This document shows, piece after piece, positions 60,101 to 64,000 of a DNA stretch of 64,000 nucleotides; position 1 is the stretch's first letter, and each line of letters opens with the position of its first letter. The notes beneath the pieces are model-generated. The model searched no databases. It was given only the letters and a program-made list of their open reading frames with translations, and was not told where the DNA came from. The stretch covers positions 5,872,871-5,936,870 of the forward strand of contig OX422193.1 in assembly GCA_949130485.1 (NCBI GenBank), read 5' to 3'. This DNA comes from Agelas oroides. Its lineage: Eukaryota > Porifera > Demospongiae > Agelasida > Agelasidae. Position numbers and translations under genes: made by a program.

Positions 60101-61023
60101 AGTCCAGTAGATCTAAGTAGAGTAATGGTAGAGTGTAGTAGAGTCAAGTAGAGACATGGTAGGGGGCACTAGTGTCATGTAGAGACAAGTAGAGCCATGG
60201 TAGAGAGTAGTAGAGTCCAGTAGAGCTAAGTAGAGTAATGGTAGAGTGTAGTAGAACCAGAAAGAGCCATGGTAGAGTTCAGTAGAGTCAAGTAGAGCCA
60301 CGTAGAGCCATAGAAGTGTTTAGCAGAATCCAGTAGAGCTAGGAAGAGTAATGGTAGAGTGTGTAGTGGAGCCAAGTAGAGCCTAGCCTCATCCCCATGA
60401 CAGGCTCTCTCCTCACAAACGGGAGGGGGGGGGGAGGAGAGAGCCTGGGGACATGGCTGAGTAGGACCATGGTAGAGTGTAGTATAGACAAGTAGAGCAA
60501 ATTGGAGCCAATGTAGGGTGCAGTATAGTGTCCAGGAGAGCCATCGTAGAGAGTAGTAGAGTCCAGTAGAGCTAAGTAGAGCAATGGTAGAGTGTAGAAG
60601 AGTCAACTAGGGTCAAGTAGAGCCATGGTAGACAGTAGTAGAATCCAGTAGAGATAAGTAGAGTAATGGTAGAGTGTAGTAGAGCCAAGTAGAGACATGA
60701 TAGGGGGCACTAGTGTCATGTAGAACCAAGGAGAGCCATGGTAGAGAGTAGTAGAGTCCAGTAGAGCTAAGTAGAGAAATGGTAGAGTGTAGATGAGCAA
60801 AGTAAAGCCATGGTAGAGAGTAGTAGAGTCATGCAGAGGCAAGTGGAGCAATGGCAGAGTGTAGTAGAGTCAAGTAGAGACATGGTAGGGGGCACTATTG
60901 TCATGTAGAGACAGGTAGAGCCATGGTAGAGAGTAGTAGAGTCCAGTAGAGCTAAGTAGAGTAATGGTAGAGTGTAGTAGAACCAGGAAGAGCCATGGTA
61001 CAGTGCAGTAGAGCTAAGTAGAG
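57170..61023. repeat. 3,854-bp tandem duplication, unit 1
   Basis: Points recur 3,854 bp to the right: 57,560 with 61,414, 57,786 with 61,640, 58,466 with 62,320, 59,082 with 62,936, and 59,731 with 63,585. The left edge is near 57,170, where the upstream monomers differ (GTAGAGTCAAG against GCAGTAGAGCTAAG). The unit contains foldback copy 9 near its right end. Confidence 0.88.
60384..60459. mobile_element. G-run foldback element, copy 9
   Basis: Perfect arms at 60401-60414 and 60434-60447. It shares CATGACAGG, CACAAAC and the broken G-run (GGG-A-G10) with copy 7, and has one G fewer. The right end is GGCTGAG. CATGCAGAGG starts at 60830 (371 bp). It is the sister of copy 7 by the 14.66-kb duplication. 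Confidence 0.75.
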
Positions 61024-64000
61024 CCACGTAGAGCCATAGAAGTGTTTAGTAGAATCCAGTAGAACTAGGTAGACCAATGGTAAGGTGTAGTAGAGTCCAG
61101 TAGATCTAAGTAGAGCAATGGTAGAGTGTAGTAGAGCCAAGTAGAGACATGGTAGAGTGTAGTAGAGTCTTGTAGAGCCAGGTACAGCAATGGTAGGGTG
61201 TAGTAGAGTCAGGTAGAGCCAAGTAGAGCCATGGTAGAGTGTAGGAGAGTCAAGTAGAGCCAAGTAGAGCCATAGTAGACAGTAGTAGAGTCCAGTAGAG
61301 CTAAGTAGAGTAATGGTAGAGTGTAGTAGAGCCAAGTAGAGACATGGTACGGGGCACTAGTGTCATGTAGAGACAAGTAGAGCTATGGTGGAGAGTAATA
61401 GAGTCCAGTACAGCTAAGTAGAGTAATGGTAGAGTGTAGTAGAATCATGAAGAGCCATGGTAGAGTGTAGTAGAGTCAAGTAGAGCCACTTAGAGTCATA
61501 CAAGTGTTTAGTAGAATCTAGTAGAGCTAGGTAGAGCAATGGTAAGGTGTAGTAGAGTCCAGTAGAGCTAAGTATAGCAATGGTAGAGTGTAGTAGAGCC
61601 AAGTAGAGCAATGGTAGAGAGTAGTAGAGTCCAGTAGAGTTAAGTAGAGTATTGGTAGAGGGTAGTAGAACCAGGAAGAGCCATGGTAGAGTGCAGTAGA
61701 GTCAAGTAGAGCCACGTAGAGCCATAGAAGTGTTTAGTAGAATTCAGTAGAGCTAGGTAGAGCAATGGTAAGGTGTAGTAGAGTCCAGTAGAGCTAAGTA
61801 GAGCAACGGTAGAGTGTAGTAGAGCCAAGTAGAGACATGGTAGAGTGTAGTAGAGTCAAGTACAGCCAAGTGGAGCCAATGTAGGGTGGAGTATAGTGTC
61901 CAGTAGAGTCATGGTAGAGTGCAGTAGAATAAAGTAGAGCGAAGGAGAGCCATAGTAGAGAGTAGTATAGTCCAGGAGAGCTAAGGAGAGTAATGGTAGA
62001 GTGTAGTAGAGCCAAGTAGAGCCATGGTAGTGTGCAGTAGAATCAAGTAGAGCCAAGTAGAGCCATGGTAGAGAGTAATAGAGTCCAGTAGAGCTAACAA
62101 GAGTAATGATAGAGTGTAGAAGAGTCAACTAGGGTCAAGTAGAGCCATGGTAGACAGTAGTAGAGTCCAGTAGAGCTAAGTAGTGTAATGGTAGAGTGTG
62201 GTAGAACTAAGTAGAGACATGGTAGGGGGCACAAGTGTCATGTAGAGACAAGTAGAGTCATGGTAGAGAGTAGTAGAGTCCAGTAGAGCTAAATAGAGTA
62301 ATGGTAGAGTCAAGTAGAGTCACGTAGAGCCATAGAAGTATTTAGTAGAATCCAGTAGAACTAGGTAGACCAATGGTAAGGTGTAGTAGAGTCCAGTAGA
62401 GCTAAATAGAACAATGGTAGAATGTAGTAGAGCCAAGTAGAGACATGGTAGAGTGTAGTAGAGTCCAGTAGAGCTAAATAGAGCAATGGTAGAATGTAGT
62501 AGAGCCAAGTAGAGACATGGCAGAGTGTAGTAGAGTCTTGTAGAGCCAGGTACAGCAACGATAGGGTGTAGTAGAGTCAGGTAGAGCCAAGTAGAGCCAT
62601 GGTAAAGTGTAGGAGAGTCAAGTAGAGCCAAGTAGAGCCATAGTAGACAGTAGTAGAGTCTAGTAGAGCTAAGTAGAGTAATGGTAGAGTGTAGTAGAGC
62701 CAAGTAGAGACATGGTACGGGGCACTAGTGTCATGTAGAGACAAGTAGAGCTATGGTAGAGAGTAATAGAGTCCAGTACAGATAAGTAGAGTAATGGTAG
62801 AGTGTAGTAGAATCATGAAGAGCCATGGTAGAGTGTAGTAGAGTCAAGGAGAGCCACGTAGAGCCATAGAAGTGTTTAGTAGAATCTAGAAGAGCTAGGT
62901 AGAGCATTGGTAAGGTGTAGTAGAGTCCAGTAGAGCTAAGTAGAGCAATGGTAGAGTGTAGTAGAGTCAAGTAGAGACATGGTAGGGGGCACTAGTGACA
63001 TGTAGAGACAAGTAGAGCAATGGTAGAGAGTAGTAGAGTCCAGTAGAGCTAAGTAGAGTATTGGTAGAGGGTAGTAGAACCAGGAAGAGCCATGGTAGAG
63101 TGCAGTAGAGTCAAGTAGAGCCACGTAGAGCCAGAGAAGTGTTTAGTAGAATCCAGTAGAGCTAGGTAGAGCAATGGTAAGGTGTAGTAGAGTCCAGTAG
63201 AGCTAAGTAGAGCAACGGTAGAGTGTAGTAGAGCCAAGTAGAGACATGGTAGAGTGTAGTAGAGTCAAGTACAGCCAAGTGGAGCCAATGTAGGGTGCAG
63301 TATAGTGTCCAGTAGAGTCATGGTAGAGTGCAGTAGAATAAAGTAGAGCGAAGGAGAGCCATAGTAGAGAGTAGTATAGTCCAGGAGAGTTAAGTAGAGT
63401 AATGGTAGAGTGTAGTAGAGCCAAGTAGAGCCATGGTAGTGTGCAGTAGAGTCAAGTAGAGCCAAGTAGAGCCATTGTAGAGAGTAGTAGAGTCCAGTAG
63501 AGCTAACTAGAGCAATGGTAGAGTGTAGAAGAGTCAACTAGGGTCAAGTAGAGCCATGGTAGACAGTAGTAGAGTCCAGTAGAGCTAAGTAGAGTAATGG
63601 TAGAGTGTAGTAGAGCCAAGTAGAGACATGGTAGAGTGTAGTAGAGTCAAGTACAGCCAAGTGGAGCCAATGTAGGGTGCAGTATAGTGTCCAGGAGAGT
63701 CATGGTAGAGTGCAGTAGAATAAAGTAGAGCGAAGGAGAGCCATAGTAGAGAGTAGTATAGTCCAGTAGAGCTAAGTAGAGTAATGGTAGAGTGTAGCAG
63801 AGCCAAGTAGAGCTATGGTAGTGTGCAGTAGAGTCAAGTAGAGGCAAGTAGAGCCATGGTTGAGAGTAGTAGAGTCCAGTAGAGCTAACTAGAGCAACGG
63901 TAGAGTGTAGAACAGTCAACTAAGGTCAAGTAGAGCCATGGTAGACAGTAGTAGAGTCCAGTAGATCTAAGTAGAGTAATGGTAGAGTGTAGTAGAGTCA
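61024..64000. repeat. 3,854-bp tandem duplication, unit 2, cut by window end
   Basis: The first 2,977 bp of a second unit of 57,170-61,023. It is near-identical by reading; visible single-base differences include AATTCAGTAG near 61,742 against AATCCAGTAG near 57,888, and GGTAGGGGGC near 62,981 against GGTAGAGGGC near 59,127. The window ends before the place where a tenth foldback would be expected (about 64,238). Monomers only. Confidence 0.88.

Larger units (their letters stand above)
47589..61600. repeat. Young 14.66-kb mega-unit, copy B
   Basis: This follows copy A closely (see that entry). It has one extra 31-bp monomer at 57,730-57,760 and lacks the 688-bp duplication. Agreement with copy A ends near 61,598, where copy A reads GTAGTAGAGACAAG and this copy reads GTAGTAGAGCCAAG and enters the next round of the 3,854-bp repeat. 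It contains foldback copies 8 and 9. No gene. Confidence 0.9.
1..64000 (+). repeat. Satellite array of 31/41-bp AGTAGAG monomers, window-wide
   Basis: The whole window is one tandem array. The basic block is a decamer AGTAGAGNNN, where the last three bases are usually TCC, CTA, CCA, ACA, TCA or TAA. Every third or fourth block is the 11-mer TGGTAGAGTGT or a variant such as TGGTAGAGAGT. Three decamers plus the 11-mer give 41 bp; two plus the 11-mer give 31 bp. For example, the monomer starting at the GTAGTAGAG of position 965 is 41 bp long. Named monomer variants recur: one with CATAGAAGTGTTTAG, one with GGGGGCACTAGTGTCATG, one with GTACAGCCAAGTGGAGCC, one with AGAATAAAGTAGAGCGAAGG, and one with CAACTAGGGTCAAG. 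No edge of the array is visible. Plus is given as the G-rich strand. That this is eukaryotic satellite DNA is inferred from size and structure; the family is not one I can name. Confidence 0.97.

Noticed and set aside
1-64000. CRISPR array
   Set aside because: Repeat lengths of 31 and 41 bp superficially fit, but there are no unique spacers: every stretch is a variant of the same decamer, and no cas gene is near.
1-64000. Repeat-rich surface or membrane protein gene
   Set aside because: The predicted peptides look hydrophobic and periodic, but 31 and 41 are not multiples of three, so each monomer shifts the frame. Coding tandem repeats keep the frame.
1-64000. Telomere repeats, rRNA or tRNA genes
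   Set aside because: No TTAGGG-type tract and no conserved rRNA or tRNA segment was recognised on either strand.

Overview
The whole 64 kb window is satellite DNA. I find no gene, RNA gene, promoter or prokaryotic mobile element in it, and the array runs off both ends. The unit is a decamer built on AGTAGAG. Three decamers plus an 11-mer (TGGTAGAGTGT or close) make a 41-bp monomer, and two decamers plus the 11-mer make a 31-bp monomer. Mixed strings of 31- and 41-bp monomers fill the window, giving recurrent spacings of 72, 113 and 154 bp. The plus strand is rich in G and A and poor in C. One common 41-mer counted by hand has 14 G, 14 A, 10 T and 3 C. TAG occurs in every plus-strand frame. 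The many short open frames lie on the minus strand, are Leu/Tyr/Ser/Thr-rich, mostly 60-200 residues long, and are by-products of the repeat.

Array size, absence of genes, a nested duplication history and an embedded foldback element all point to a eukaryotic nuclear chromosome. The species cannot be read from the sequence. The ends of the foldback (GCCTCATCCCC and GGGGACATGGC) remind me of short inverted-repeat elements common in anthozoan cnidarians. That is memory only and a weak hint.

Layout. 1-2,835: array with foldback copy 1. 2,836-15,640 and 15,641-about 31,060: two colinear but diverged copies of a 13-15 kb mega-unit, each remodelled by internal duplications of 421 bp, 615 bp, 1.7-1.8 kb, 2.7 kb and 3.76 kb. 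31,061-32,925: link region overlapping a 1.89-kb tandem duplication (about 30,296-34,089). 32,926-47,588 and 47,589-about 61,600: two nearly identical copies of a 14.66-kb unit. 57,170-61,023 is duplicated again from 61,024 to the window end with a shift of 3,854 bp.

The one sequence that is not part of the monomer family is a foldback of 70-85 bp: 14-bp arms CAGGCTCTCTCCTC / GAGGAGAGAGCCTG around a short A-tract and a 10-19 bp G-run. It occurs nine times, always in the same monomer context. The simplest reading is one insertion later copied with the array, so its private substitutions give a family tree of the duplications. Nothing here looks like an encoded biological system. The points of interest are the near-helical 10-11 bp periodicity, the monomer-quantised duplications, the shared breakpoints and the G-run foldback. 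All comparisons were made by reading, not by alignment software; duplication edges are good to tens of bases unless stated otherwise.
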